From Gemmatimonadales bacterium (GTDB taxonomy: Bacteria; Gemmatimonadota; Gemmatimonadetes; Palauibacterales; Palauibacteraceae): DNA of 64,000 nucleotides. Every line of letters begins with the position of its first letter. Position 1 is the stretch's first letter. Positions 1 to 8,951 of the stretch are shown here, in pieces. The notes below the pieces were generated by a model. The model was not told the origin of the DNA. It was given only the letters and a program-made list of their open reading frames with translations, and made no database searches. The translations under genes were made by a program, and so were the position numbers. The stretch covers positions 1 to 64,000 of the forward strand of contig VXMR01000048.1 of assembly GCA_009841005.1 (NCBI GenBank), read 5' to 3'.

Positions 1-2
1 AC

Positions 3-956
3 TTTAGACGATTCCCTGTCGTGATTCAGGCCTCTGGTGCTCCGCCCGTCCGGCGGATCGCCGTCAACGAGCAACCCCAAGAGGCCATGCTGCGCGTACT
101 CGGGGTCGAGGACCGGATCGTCGCCGTCGGCGGGCACAACAGCTACCACGATGACCTGCGCCGCAAAGCACGCGCGGGTGAGATCCAGCAGATCGGCTAC
201 GGCTGGCACATGCCGCCGACGCTCGACGCGCTGGTGGCGGCCCAGCCCGACGTGCTGATCGCGCGCATGGCCGACCTCACGCACACCCAACACATGGAAC
301 GCGTCGAGTCGCTCGGCATTCCGGTCGTGCCGACCTTCATCGATGCCGAGCCGCACTACATGGGCCGCGTCGAGTGGGTTCGCTTGATGGGCCTGCTGAC
401 CGGGAAGGAGGCGGAAGCCGATGCGTTCGTTCAGTTGGTCTCGGAGGAGATCGACCGTCTGACATCACTCGCTCGAACGCAGCCGCGCCGGTCGGTGCTC
501 TGGGCCTGGTACAGGAGCGCCGGCAATCGCTGGGCCGTCACGCAGCGCAACGCCGACGCGGCCCTCATTCGCGACGCGAACGCGGAACTTGTGCTCGGCG
601 CCGAGGACGATCCCCAGCTCGACACCTTTTCAGACCTCTCGACGGAACGGCTCCTGCGGGATGCAACGGGCGCCGATTGCTGGATGATCCGCGACCCGCT
701 GTCCGGAGTTTTCGACGATCAGGACGTGCTGGCGCGTTTCAAAGCGTACCGGGAGGGCTGCGTGTTCTGGGAGCCGGGCAAACCCCATCCCACCGCCGAT
801 TCGTGGGAGCTGTGGGAGATGGGGACCATCCGGCCGGACTGGCACCTGGCCGACATCGTGAAGATGCTGCACCCGGCCCTGCGCGACGGGGAGTGGCGCT
901 ACCTCGCACCGGAAACGTGGCAGGCAGACCATGCCGGCGCGGGTCAGCACGAGTGA
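3..956 (+). CDS. Substrate-binding protein of a metal-chelate ABC importer, 5' truncated
   Basis: This is the C-terminal 317 codons of a periplasmic binding protein of the siderophore/cobalamin (BtuF/FhuD-like) class. The frame is open to the window edge and no signal peptide is visible, so the true start lies upstream. An early ATG-like start near position 21 has no support. Visible family features are the two-lobed pattern, with a first lobe containing an 'AAQPDVLIARM' strand, and the typical C-terminal helix 'RPDWHLADIVKMLHP'. Its stop TGA overlaps the ATG of the permease gene by one base (TGATG), so it is the first visible gene of a binding protein-permease-ATPase operon. The ligand (ferric chelate, haem or cobalamin) cannot be decided from sequence alone. 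Confidence 0.8.
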   Translation, partial: FRRFPVVIQASGAPPVRRIAVNEQPQEAMLRVLGVEDRIVAVGGHNSYHDDLRRKARAGEIQQIGYGWHMPPTLDALVAAQPDVLIARMADLTHTQHMERVESLGIPVVPTFIDAEPHYMGRVEWVRLMGLLTGKEAEADAFVQLVSEEIDRLTSLARTQPRRSVLWAWYRSAGNRWAVTQRNADAALIRDANAELVLGAEDDPQLDTFSDLSTERLLRDATGADCWMIRDPLSGVFDDQDVLARFKAYREGCVFWEPGKPHPTADSWELWEMGTIRPDWHLADIVKMLHPALRDGEWRYLAPETWQADHAGAGQHE

Positions 957-1981
957 TGCGACGCCACACCAGTTCCGCCGCTCTCCTCGCCGCGCTCGCC
1001 GCACTCTCCCTGCTGACGCTGACCTATGGGCAGATCGCGCTTCCCCTGGCTGACACGCTCGGCGCGCTGACGGGGACGCAGTCGACCGACCTCGCTCGGC
1101 AGATCGTCCTCGATATTCGCCTCCCGAGGGTCGTCGCCGCGATCATCGCCGGCGGCGCGCTCGGCATGGCGGGCGTGCTGATGCAGGCCCTCTTCCGGAA
1201 TCCGGTCGCCGACGCGTGGTCCCTCGGCCTCCTCGCGGGCGGCCAGCTCGGGGTCGCCCTCACCGTGACCGCGGCGGCGTTCGCGGGTCCCGCAGCCGTG
1301 TCGTTCCTCACCTTCTTCGAGGGCCCCAGCATCACGCTCGCGGCCGCCACGGGGGTCGCGATCGCGGCGTTCGTCATGCTTGCCATCGGCCGCCGCGTCG
1401 GCGCCATCACGCTGCTCGTCATTGGCCTCATGCTCGGTTTCACGTCCCAGGGCCTCACGAGCGTTCTGCTTCACTTCGCGGCCCGCGCCGGCGGTCGCGT
1501 TTATGGCGGGTGGCAGGATGCGAGCTTTGCCGGCGTCGCGCCCGAAGCGCTGCCGTGGCTCGCGCTGCCGATCGTCATCGGTATCAGTGCCGCCGTCGCG
1601 ACGGCCAAGCCGCTCAGCTCGCTGCTTCTCGGCGAGACCTACGCCCGCAGCCTCGGCGTCAAGGTGACGTCGTTACGACATGCCGTTCTCGCGGCAACCG
1701 TTCTCCTCGTGGCGCCCGTGGTGGCCTTCTGCGGGCCGGTGAGCTTCGTCGGCCTCATCGCGCCCCACTTCGCCCGGGCACTGGCCGGAACGGCGCGGAT
1801 CCTCCCGCTCCTTCCACTCGCCGGACTCGGCGGCGCGCTGCTTGCCCTCGCCGGCGACGCCATCATCCATGCGCCGTGGGAACAGCACTTCCTGCACCTG
1901 AACGCGATCCTCGCCATCGTCGGCGCTCCGGTCGTGATTCTCATCCTGATTTTCTCGCCGGCCGTGAGGCAGTGGCGCTGA
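956..1981 (+). CDS. FecCD/BtuC-family ABC transporter permease
   Basis: This 341-residue polytopic inner-membrane protein is the channel subunit of an iron-chelate or cobalamin importer. It has the family's typical length and about ten hydrophobic segments. Family motifs include 'RLPRVVAAIIAGGALGMAG' near residues 50-70 and the cytoplasmic coupling region 'VSFVGLIAPHFARAL' near residue 265, which contacts the ATPase. The ATG overlaps the stop of the binding-protein gene, and its own TGA overlaps the ATG of the ATPase gene, so the three are translationally coupled. Confidence 0.9.
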   Translation: MRRHTSSAALLAALAALSLLTLTYGQIALPLADTLGALTGTQSTDLARQIVLDIRLPRVVAAIIAGGALGMAGVLMQALFRNPVADAWSLGLLAGGQLGVALTVTAAAFAGPAAVSFLTFFEGPSITLAAATGVAIAAFVMLAIGRRVGAITLLVIGLMLGFTSQGLTSVLLHFAARAGGRVYGGWQDASFAGVAPEALPWLALPIVIGISAAVATAKPLSSLLLGETYARSLGVKVTSLRHAVLAATVLLVAPVVAFCGPVSFVGLIAPHFARALAGTARILPLLPLAGLGGALLALAGDAIIHAPWEQHFLHLNAILAIVGAPVVILILIFSPAVRQWR

Positions 1982-2760
1982 TGCTGGATCTGCGGTCGCT
2001 CGCCGTGGGCTACCGCAACGCGGGGGCCTTCGTCCTCTCCGGGATCGATCTCTCGGCCGCTCCCGGTGACTTCGTCTGCATCCTCGGCCGCAACGGTTCC
2101 GGGAAATCGACGCTCATGCGCACGATCGCGGGGCTGCAAGCGTCGCTCGACGGAACCGCACAGCTCGACGGCGAAGACATTGCGGCCATGCGGCCGGCGA
2201 CGCGCGCGCGCCGCATCGCCGTGGTGCTGACCGAGCGACGGTTCAATCCGGGGCTCCGCGTGGACGACGTCATCGCGCTCGCCCGGCAGCCCTTCACGCG
2301 CTGGCAGGGCGGACTGGCGGACGACGACAGGAACGCGATCGCCGCCGCCGTCGCAGTCACGGACGTCGAGCCGTTCCTGCGGCGCTTCTTCAGCGATCTG
2401 AGCGACGGCGAGCGACAGCGCGTGATGATTGCGCGGGCGCTCGCACAGACCCCGCGGCTCATGGTGCTCGACGAGATCACGGCCTTCCTCGATCTGCCGA
2501 GCCGCGTCGAGATCATGGCCCTCCTGCGTTCCCAGGCCAGAGAGAAGGGGCAGATCGTCCTGCTGTCGAGCCACGACCTCGACCTGTCGCTTCAGCTCGC
2601 CGACAGCGTTTGGCTGCTCGACGGCGAGGGCGGCTTTTCGGTCGGTACGCCCGACGCGCTGAGCCGCAGCGGCGCGCTCGGCGACGCTTTCGACACCGAC
2701 GCGATCCGGTTCTCCCCGGGAGATGGCCGCTTCGAGGTCAAGACGACCGGGTCGGCTTAG
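1981..2760 (+). CDS. ABC transporter ATPase for metal-chelate import
   Basis: This 259-residue ATPase energises the FecCD-type importer encoded immediately upstream. It shows Walker A (GRNGSGKST, about residue 36), the signature LSDGERQR in place of the usual LSGGE form, Walker B with the catalytic acid (LMVLDEITAFLD) and the H-loop (SSHD). The C-terminal tail after the H-loop is short, as in FecE/BtuD-type proteins. The ATG shares its A with the permease stop codon. The 3' end overlaps by four bases the end of the convergent SnoaL-like gene, leaving no room for a conventional terminator. Confidence 0.9.
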   Translation: MLDLRSLAVGYRNAGAFVLSGIDLSAAPGDFVCILGRNGSGKSTLMRTIAGLQASLDGTAQLDGEDIAAMRPATRARRIAVVLTERRFNPGLRVDDVIALARQPFTRWQGGLADDDRNAIAAAVAVTDVEPFLRRFFSDLSDGERQRVMIARALAQTPRLMVLDEITAFLDLPSRVEIMALLRSQAREKGQIVLLSSHDLDLSLQLADSVWLLDGEGGFSVGTPDALSRSGALGDAFDTDAIRFSPGDGRFEVKTTGSA

Positions 2761-3320
2761 CCGCCGCCCGGCAGCGCCCGGATCCGCTGGGCGACCTCGC
2801 GGGCCATCTCGTTGGGTATCGGGATCGTGAGGTTGTACTGAGCGATCTTCCAACCCCCATCTTCCATCACCAGCACGCCGCTGCCGCGCGTTTCACCGAG
2901 GTTGGCGTTTTCGAGGCGCTCGTCGAACCACGCGGTGCGCCCGCCGGGCGCGATCGCGATGTGGCGCTCGATCATGTGGTAGGTCCAGCCCGTGCCCGTG
3001 TCGAAGCGCGCCCTCGTGTAGTCCATGAACTCCTCGCGTGTCCAGCGCTCGGTCGCGTCGGTGCCGAGGAAGACGGCCTCGCCGGCGTAGAGGCTGAAGT
3101 AGCGGTCGAAGTTGGCCTCCGAGGCGGCCGCGTGGAGCGCGTCGAGGACCGCGGAGACCTCGCCCCGCGCATCATCCTGCCCACCGGCGGCATCCTGTGC
3201 GGAGAGCGATACGGCCATGAGCGCCGACCCGATGTTGAATGTGGACCACGCCGCGGCGCACATCACCGGGAGAGCGAATCGCGCATGGAAACGGCGTGGC
3301 CGGGCAAGCGTGTTCGTCAT
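2757..3320 (-). CDS. SnoaL/NTF2-like secreted protein
   Basis: This 187-residue protein has an N-terminal signal-like segment (about residues 10-38, ending near SLSAQ) followed by an NTF2-like/SnoaL-like cone-shaped fold (DUF4440-type: 'EVSAVLDALHAAASEANFD', then 'FLGTDATERWTREEF'). Such proteins are exported small-ligand-binding or hydrolase-like proteins whose activity is rarely known. The ATG at 3320 is preceded by GGAGG at ideal spacing, which favours it over in-frame codons upstream. The gene is convergent with the ABC ATPase and its stop lies inside that gene's last codons. Function is unknown. Confidence 0.75.
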   Translation of the reverse strand: MTNTLARPRRFHARFALPVMCAAAWSTFNIGSALMAVSLSAQDAAGGQDDARGEVSAVLDALHAAASEANFDRYFSLYAGEAVFLGTDATERWTREEFMDYTRARFDTGTGWTYHMIERHIAIAPGGRTAWFDERLENANLGETRGSGVLVMEDGGWKIAQYNLTIPIPNEMAREVAQRIRALPGGG

Positions 3321-3502
3321 GGGTGCCTCCGGGTCGAGCATTCGGTGATCCGACGGGCGCGGGGCGCTACAACTCTCGCTTCTCACCTACCATGTCCGAC
3401 ACCTGCGGCTGAGGCAAACTGCCCCTGCTTCCAATGCACTGCCGGCTTCCCCGGCCCGGTATGGCCATCGCCGGTCCGATCGAATCCGAATACGTTCGAT
3501 CC

Positions 3503-3871
3503 ATGAGCGGGGGGTTGAAGGCGAAGGCGGCGCGCGCGCCGCGGAACGGCGGGCGTTCGCTCGATGACGCGACGCTGGACGAGATCGTCCAGCGAATCGT
3601 CGTCGCCTCTCAACCGGAGAAAGTCATACTCTTCGGCTCCGCCGCCCGCGGTGAGATGGGCCCGCACAGCGATGTCGACCTTCTCGTCATCAAGCAGTGT
3701 GAAAACAACTGGGATGTGATGGGGGATATCTACGAGGAACTTTACGGCGTCGCGGCCGCGGTCGATGTCGTCGTCGTAACCCCCGGCGATGTCGAACGCT
3801 ATCGGGATGTGCACGCGTTCGTCATCAAGCCGGCGCTGCGGGAAGGCCGGGTGGTCTATGACGCAGCCTGA
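3503..3871 (+). CDS. MNT-type nucleotidyltransferase antitoxin
   Basis: This 122-residue minimal nucleotidyltransferase has the polymerase-beta signature G-S-A-A-R-G-E followed by the paired acids of S-D-V-D (about residues 47-61). A third acid lies in the 'AAAVDVVVVTP' strand. In MNT/HEPN systems this protein acts as the antitoxin and in studied cases AMPylates the HEPN partner. The ATG at 3503 places the domain close to the N-terminus. A longer in-frame start at 3434 would add a tail with no family resemblance. It overlaps the HEPN gene by 14 bases, typical of a co-translated toxin-antitoxin pair. Confidence 0.8.
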   Translation: MSGGLKAKAARAPRNGGRSLDDATLDEIVQRIVVASQPEKVILFGSAARGEMGPHSDVDLLVIKQCENNWDVMGDIYEELYGVAAAVDVVVVTPGDVERYRDVHAFVIKPALREGRVVYDAA

Positions 3872-4271
3872 GCGTCATCCATCCACTGACCCGCGCGAAT
3901 GGCTCAGCCGCGCACGGAGCAATCTGACCCGGGCCGGGAACCGCCTCGCCGGCATCTACCTGGAGGACCTCTGCTTCGACGCGCAGCAGGCAGCGGAGAA
4001 GGCGCTGAAGGGCGTGCTGCTATCGCGCGACGTCGAGTTCCCCTATGTGCATGATCTGGCGCACCTGCTCCATATCCTCGAGTCGCACGGAGAACCGATT
4101 CCGGCGGACCTTCGCCGCGTCGGACGCCTCACTCCCTATGCCGTCGCGACTCGCTATCCGGGTCCGGGCGTGCCTGTCTCGGAGGCGCAATACCTCGAAG
4201 CTGTGGAGATTGCCGAGACCGTCGTGAACTGGGCCGCGAAGTTGTTGCACGGCGCCGACGCCGGGCCCTAG
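3858..4271 (+). CDS. HEPN-domain protein, toxin partner of the MNT pair
   Basis: This 137-residue all-helical HEPN protein (PF05168-like) shows the conserved 'DAQQAAEKALKGVLLSR' helix and the following 'VEFPYVHDLAHLLHIL' segment. HEPN proteins paired with MNT are RNases or their inactive relatives. The usual R-x4-6-H catalytic motif is not cleanly present here: the arginine and histidine of 'RDVEFPYVH' are spaced by seven residues. Activity is therefore uncertain. The start overlaps the MNT gene by 14 bases. The two genes stand alone between unrelated neighbours, consistent with a mobile or stress module. Confidence 0.8.
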   Translation: MTQPERHPSTDPREWLSRARSNLTRAGNRLAGIYLEDLCFDAQQAAEKALKGVLLSRDVEFPYVHDLAHLLHILESHGEPIPADLRRVGRLTPYAVATRYPGPGVPVSEAQYLEAVEIAETVVNWAAKLLHGADAGP

Positions 4272-4273
4272 CC

Positions 4274-5596
4274 ATGCCGCGCCGCGCGATCGTACCGACG
4301 CGACGCCGCAGGGCCGTGACGATCCTCGTCGCCGCCGTCTCGATCTCATTGATGCCGGCGGCGGGCGGGTGCGCGACGGACGGGGGGCGGGACGCATCGG
4401 ATCTGCACCCCGCAGGTCCGGACGCCGCCGTCGTGATCCGGGCGGATCGGATCCTGGACGGGCGCGGCGCCGCGCTCACGGGCAGGGAACTCGTGGTGCG
4501 GGACGGACGGATCGAAGCCATCGCCGAGGCGGGGGCCACGCAGGGCGCCGTCGTATACCGACTGCCGGGGGCGACTGTGCTGCCGGGGCTCATCGACACG
4601 CACGTCCACCTCGGTTGGCACTTCGACGCGGCGACAGGACGGCTGAGCAGCGCGGCGTCGACGAACACGGCGGAAGACCGCGTGCTTTACGCGGCCGAGA
4701 ACGCCTGGAACATGCTCGCGAGCGGCGTCACGACCGTGCAGAGCCTGGGCGGACCGGAGGACGTGCCGGTCCGGGACGCGATCGCGCGCGGCTCGCTGCC
4801 GGGACCGCGGATCCTCACGTCGATCGAGCCCATCACGCTCGGGAGCGGCGGACCGGAGGAGATCCGCGCGCGCGTGGACGAACTGGCGGCGGCGGGAGCG
4901 GACGTGATCAAGATCTTCGCGTCCGCCAGCATCAGGGTCGGCGGCACCCCTACGCTGAGCCAGGAGCAGCTCGACGCCGCCTGCGGCCGGGCGCGCGAGC
5001 GGGGCCTGCGCGCCGTGGTCCACGCTCACGGCCCCGAGAGCGCGCGGCGCTCCGCCCTCGCCGGCTGCCGGCAGATCGAGCACGGCGCCCTCCTCGACCG
5101 CGAGACGCTCGAACTGCTCGCCGAACGGCAACTCTACTACGATCCGCACACCCACCTGATCTTCGAGAACTACTTCGTAAACCAGGACCGCTACCTCGGC
5201 GTCGGGAACTACACGGAAGACGGATTTCGTCAGATGCGCGCGGCGGTGCCGGTCGCGCTCGCCGCCTTCCGCGAGGCTCTCGACGTCGAGGGGCTCGATA
5301 TCGTGTTCGGGACCGACGCCGTGGCCGGAGCGCACGGGCGCAATTGGACGGAACTGGTGTACAGAGTGCGTGAGGGCGGACAGGACCCGATGGAGGCCAT
5401 CGTGTCGGCCACGAGCCTGGCGGCGGCTTCGCTCGAACTCGAGGAGACGGTGGGCACGCTGGCGCCGGGGTTCGAGGCCGATGTGATCGCCGTAGCGGGA
5501 GATCCGACAGCGGATATCGGCGCCCTCGAGCATGTCGTGCTCGTGATGCGGGCCGGAGTGGTTTACCGACACCGGCCGCTCGCGGGGACGCCGTGA
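4274..5596 (+). CDS. Amidohydrolase lipoprotein (imidazolonepropionase/prolidase-like)
   Basis: This 440-residue metal-dependent hydrolase of the amidohydrolase superfamily probably cleaves amide bonds of small peptides or cyclic substrates in the periplasm. Residues 1-33 form a lipoprotein signal ending in AAGGC. Metal ligands are visible in order: H-x-H in 'DTHVHLGWH', the bridging lysine in 'DVIKIFAS', histidines in 'VVHAHG' and 'IEHGA', and the aspartate in 'FGTDAV'. This matches the metal-dependent (Pro-Xaa/Xaa-Arg) dipeptidase subgroup. The ATG lies two bases after the HEPN stop. The precise substrate is unknown. Confidence 0.85.
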   Translation: MPRRAIVPTRRRRAVTILVAAVSISLMPAAGGCATDGGRDASDLHPAGPDAAVVIRADRILDGRGAALTGRELVVRDGRIEAIAEAGATQGAVVYRLPGATVLPGLIDTHVHLGWHFDAATGRLSSAASTNTAEDRVLYAAENAWNMLASGVTTVQSLGGPEDVPVRDAIARGSLPGPRILTSIEPITLGSGGPEEIRARVDELAAAGADVIKIFASASIRVGGTPTLSQEQLDAACGRARERGLRAVVHAHGPESARRSALAGCRQIEHGALLDRETLELLAERQLYYDPHTHLIFENYFVNQDRYLGVGNYTEDGFRQMRAAVPVALAAFREALDVEGLDIVFGTDAVAGAHGRNWTELVYRVREGGQDPMEAIVSATSLAAASLELEETVGTLAPGFEADVIAVAGDPTADIGALEHVVLVMRAGVVYRHRPLAGTP

Positions 5597-5675
5597 AGCG
5601 GCGATCCTTCGCCGACAGCACAACGGTTCGCGGCCACGCCGACACCTGGAGAGCGGGACTCTCGTAAGGAGGCGC

Positions 5676-5921
5676 ATGAAACGCTCGATCGAAGATGCAC
5701 AGCAGCGACTCGCCGAGAAGCTGCTTTCGCGCAGGGACGTGTCCGCCGTGGGCATCGGGGCCGAAAACGGGGACCCGTGCCTGAAGGTTTACCTCTCCGG
5801 GTCCTCATCCCGGAAATCGATCCCCGACCGTTACGATGGACACCCGGTGCGGGTGGTCGGCGGAGGGCCGTTCCGGGCGCAGGGCAACGGACCGGCCGAC
5901 TCATCGGCCGGCAGCGCGTGA
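5676..5921 (+). CDS. Small standalone copy of the protease N-terminal domain
   Basis: This 81-residue protein has no signal peptide. Its core 'DVSAVGIGAENGDPCLKVYL' closely parallels 'GVVGVGIGFTDAGTPTIKVFV' in the N-terminal domain of the serine protease encoded 19 bases downstream, including the following 'P..Y/F.G.P' segment. It is therefore a free-standing version of that domain, perhaps an inhibitor, chaperone or pro-region acting in trans. The ATG is preceded by AAGGAGG at 5666-5673, an excellent ribosome binding site. The cytoplasmic location and function are inferences. Confidence 0.6.
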   Translation: MKRSIEDAQQRLAEKLLSRRDVSAVGIGAENGDPCLKVYLSGSSSRKSIPDRYDGHPVRVVGGGPFRAQGNGPADSSAGSA

Positions 5922-5940
5922 GGGACGCGGAGGACAGGCG

Positions 5941-7086
5941 ATGACACCGCGCCGGAACCTCGTCCTTGCGGTCGCCATCGCGGCCGTGACTTGCGTCGGG
6001 GTCGGCATCCACTGGACGCTGACGTCCTGGCCGACGCGGCCCCCGACGCTGCCTCCGCCGCCGCTCCCGACGCGGCCGCCGCTGCTTCCCCCGGGCGCCT
6101 CGGCTCAGGAGTTGCTGACTGCCGCCATGCAGGTTCAGAGCGACAACGAATCGATGCTCTTCGCCGTGCCGGGCGTGGTCGGCGTGGGGATCGGCTTCAC
6201 GGACGCCGGAACGCCGACGATCAAGGTCTTCGTCGACCCCGGCGCCTCGCCGGGACCCCGTGGTTTCGAGGGCATCCCGGAGGCACTCGGTCTCTTCGCC
6301 GTCACCGTCGAGCCGGCCGGCCCGTTCCGGATTCTGCCGCCGGAGCCCGTCGCCCCGGTCTCGGCGGACGAAGGGCCCGTCCCCACGGGACGTTTCGACC
6401 GGCCGGTGCCCATGGGCGTGTCCACGGGACACACCCGCTCGACGGCGGGCACGATCGGCGCCGTCGTAACCGATGGCGACCGCCGGTACGCCCTTAGCAA
6501 CTGGCACGTGTTCGTGCCGGGCGGCGAGGGCCAGGTGGGCGACGTTCTCCTGCAGCCGGGCCCCGTGGATGGCGGCTCTGATCCCGGGGACGCGATCGGC
6601 ACGCTGACGGCGTTCGAACCCGTGGTCCTGTCGCCGTTCGCGTCCAACCGGATCGATGCGGCGATCGCGCGCACGGACGACGTGCTGCCGGAGACGCCGG
6701 TGGGGGGCTATGGGTCGCCGCGCAGCACGACGATGGCGGCAAAGCCGGGGCTGCAGGTCCAGAAGTACGGGCGGACGACGCGCCTCACGGTCGGGGAGGT
6801 GGAGGCGGTCAACGCGTCGATCAACGTGACCTACGGGTCGGCCGGGTCGCAGGTGGGTCGCTTTGTCGGTCAGATCATGGTGTGCTGCAACTTCAGCAAG
6901 GGCGGCGATTCCGGTTCCCTGATCGTGGCGCGCGATCTGGACCGCGACGGGAACGCGGGCCCGGACGACCGCAAGCCGGTCGCGCTGCTCTTCGCCGGCG
7001 ACGGCCGGCTCACGATCGGGAACCCGATCGACCTCGTCCTCGACCGCTTCGACGTGACGATCGTGGGCGAGGACGCCCGCCGCTGA
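5941..7086 (+). CDS. Trypsin-like serine protease with membrane anchor and VGIG-type pro-domain
   Basis: This 381-residue exported protein has a signal anchor (residues 6-28), then a proline-rich linker (about 30-50). Next is a small domain with 'VVGVGIGFTDAGTPTIKVFV' (about 80-125), then a chymotrypsin-fold protease. A full triad is visible: His189 in 'LSNWHVF', Asp239 in 'NRIDAAIA' and Ser324 in 'GGDSGSL'. An adjacent C-C pair occurs near residue 319. Substrate is unknown. It is likely coupled to the 81-residue gene just upstream, which carries a free copy of the small domain. Confidence 0.75.
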   Translation: MTPRRNLVLAVAIAAVTCVGVGIHWTLTSWPTRPPTLPPPPLPTRPPLLPPGASAQELLTAAMQVQSDNESMLFAVPGVVGVGIGFTDAGTPTIKVFVDPGASPGPRGFEGIPEALGLFAVTVEPAGPFRILPPEPVAPVSADEGPVPTGRFDRPVPMGVSTGHTRSTAGTIGAVVTDGDRRYALSNWHVFVPGGEGQVGDVLLQPGPVDGGSDPGDAIGTLTAFEPVVLSPFASNRIDAAIARTDDVLPETPVGGYGSPRSTTMAAKPGLQVQKYGRTTRLTVGEVEAVNASINVTYGSAGSQVGRFVGQIMVCCNFSKGGDSGSLIVARDLDRDGNAGPDDRKPVALLFAGDGRLTIGNPIDLVLDRFDVTIVGEDARR

Positions 7087-7186
7087 CGCCAGGCGCCGAG
7101 CGCTTCGCCGCTCTCGGCGCTGACGCGGGGTTCCAGGGATTGCTACGGCTGGCCGCCGGTGCGGACCGGCCAATAGGTTGGCAGCC

Positions 7187-7411
7187 ATGACACGCTTCCG
7201 GTCGCACTTTCTGCCGCGCACGCCGACGGGCCGCCGGCTCGTCGTCCTCTTCCTGGTCCTGTTCGCGTTCACACAGCCACCGCTGGTGTACTGGATCGGC
7301 AACCGCGTCGAGCCGTGGATCGGCGGCATGCCCTTCCTCTACGTGTACCTGCTCGTCCTCTACTTCCTCCTCATCGGGGTCCTGATCCAGGTGCAGAGGC
7401 GGGGGCTGTGA
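7187..7411 (+). CDS. DUF3311-type small membrane protein
   Basis: This 74-residue protein with two transmembrane helices (about residues 17-37 and 46-68) matches the DUF3311-type partners that precede sodium-solute symporter genes. It ends with a positively charged tail. The ATG at 7187 is chosen over an in-frame TTG three codons earlier. Its stop lies one base before the symporter start, so the two are very probably co-translated and form one transport unit. Confidence 0.75.
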   Translation: MTRFRSHFLPRTPTGRRLVVLFLVLFAFTQPPLVYWIGNRVEPWIGGMPFLYVYLLVLYFLLIGVLIQVQRRGL

Positions 7412-7412
7412 T

Positions 7413-8930
7413 GTGCCTGCGGACGTCGAGGCCTTGATGGAGCCGTGGGTCGTCGCGACGGGTCTCATCTTCGTTTACCTGGTGGCCACGATCGTGCTGG
7501 GGGCGATCGCGAACCGGCGCATGTCCGTGGACCTGGAGGACTTCCTCCTCTACGGACGCAAGGCGGGGTTCATCGTCCTCTACCTTACGGTCGTTGCGAC
7601 CTACCATTCCGCCTTCGCCTTCCTCGGTTCCGGCGGCTACTTCTACACGCACGGGATCGGGTTCTGGGCCGCGGGCGCGTGGACGGTGCTCGTGGGGGCC
7701 GTCACCTACGTGCTCGGCAGCCGGATCTGGGCGCTGGGCAAGACGTTCGGCTACATCACGCCGGCCGACCTGCTGGCGGACTTCTACGAGTCGGATGCGG
7801 TGCGGGTGGTGGCGGCGATCGTCTCCGTCCTGTTCACGATCCTCTACATCCAGGTCCAGGCGGTGGGGCTGGGCTACATCCTCTCGGTCGCGTCCGGGGA
7901 CCGGATCTCGTTCGAACTGGGGACGCTGATCCTGCTCGTGGTCGCCGCGGGCTACCTCATCGCGGGGGGTCTGCGGGCGGTCTACTGGACGGACGTGATC
8001 CAGGGCGTGTGGATGTACGTCGCCGTGTGGGCGGGCGCGCTCGTGCTCGCCTTCGAACTGTTCGGCGGCCCGCTCGAACTGTGGCGCCGGGTGGCCGCCG
8101 AGCGGCCCGATCTGCTGAGCTTGCCGGGCCCGGAGGGCCTGTTCACGCCGGGCATGTGGTTCGGGATGGTCATCGTCCTCTCGTTCGGGATCGTCTTCCA
8201 GCCGCATCTCTTCATCCGCTACTACACGGCGGTCTCCGCGCGCACGATCAAGTGGCTCGGCGCCACGACCCCCATCTACCTGATGACGCTCTACATTCCG
8301 GCGGCGCTCGTGGGGCTGGGCGGGGCACTGGTGATGCCGGACATCGAGATCGCCGACCGGATCTTCCCGGAGATGCTGTTCGCCTACGCCCCGGCGTGGC
8401 TGACGGGCGCGATCCTGGCCGGGGCGACGGCGGCGGCGATGTCGACGCTCGATTCGATGCTGCACGCGAACATGACGGTGCTCACCCGCGACGTGTACCA
8501 GCGCTACATCCGCACGAACGCGAGCCAGAACCACTACATCCTCATCGGCCGGCTGATCGTCGTCGCCCTCCTCTTCGTCGGATACGTCCTCTCGGTGAGC
8601 ACGTTCGAGTACCTGGTTGAGCTCGTCGCGCTGTCCGGATCCGGCGCGCTGCAGTTGATGCCGGCCGTCCTCGGCGTCTGCTTCCCGGGCCGGCACATCA
8701 CGACGAGAGCCGGCGTGCTCGCGGGGATCGGGGCCGGACTCGCGACGCTCTACTTCACGCTCGTACTGTTCCCGAATCCGCTGGGGCTGCACGGCGGCGT
8801 GTGGGGTCTGCTGGTGAACTTCCTGGTGACCTGGTTCGTGAGCCGCGTCACGCCGCCGCCGAGCGACGTGACCGTGTCGCGGATCCACGGCGTTGTGGAG
8901 CGCTTCGTGCACGAGGGCGATCCCGCGTGA
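7413..8930 (+). CDS. Sodium:solute symporter (SSS family)
   Basis: This 505-residue inner-membrane transporter has about 13 hydrophobic helices and the SSS-family core, including 'GRKAGFIVLYLTVVATYHSA' near residue 50, 'YWTDVIQGVWMYVAVWAG' near 195 and 'ATAAAMSTLDSMLHANMT' near 340. The last is the sodium-site region. Together with the preceding DUF3311 protein it resembles monocarboxylate or pantothenate-type uptake systems (MctP/PanF-like), but the substrate cannot be read from the sequence. A GTG at 7413 is used; an ATG eight codons later is an alternative. Confidence 0.85.
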   Translation: MPADVEALMEPWVVATGLIFVYLVATIVLGAIANRRMSVDLEDFLLYGRKAGFIVLYLTVVATYHSAFAFLGSGGYFYTHGIGFWAAGAWTVLVGAVTYVLGSRIWALGKTFGYITPADLLADFYESDAVRVVAAIVSVLFTILYIQVQAVGLGYILSVASGDRISFELGTLILLVVAAGYLIAGGLRAVYWTDVIQGVWMYVAVWAGALVLAFELFGGPLELWRRVAAERPDLLSLPGPEGLFTPGMWFGMVIVLSFGIVFQPHLFIRYYTAVSARTIKWLGATTPIYLMTLYIPAALVGLGGALVMPDIEIADRIFPEMLFAYAPAWLTGAILAGATAAAMSTLDSMLHANMTVLTRDVYQRYIRTNASQNHYILIGRLIVVALLFVGYVLSVSTFEYLVELVALSGSGALQLMPAVLGVCFPGRHITTRAGVLAGIGAGLATLYFTLVLFPNPLGLHGGVWGLLVNFLVTWFVSRVTPPPSDVTVSRIHGVVERFVHEGDPA

Positions 8931-8951
8931 GCGTGGCCGGGAGCTGACGCG

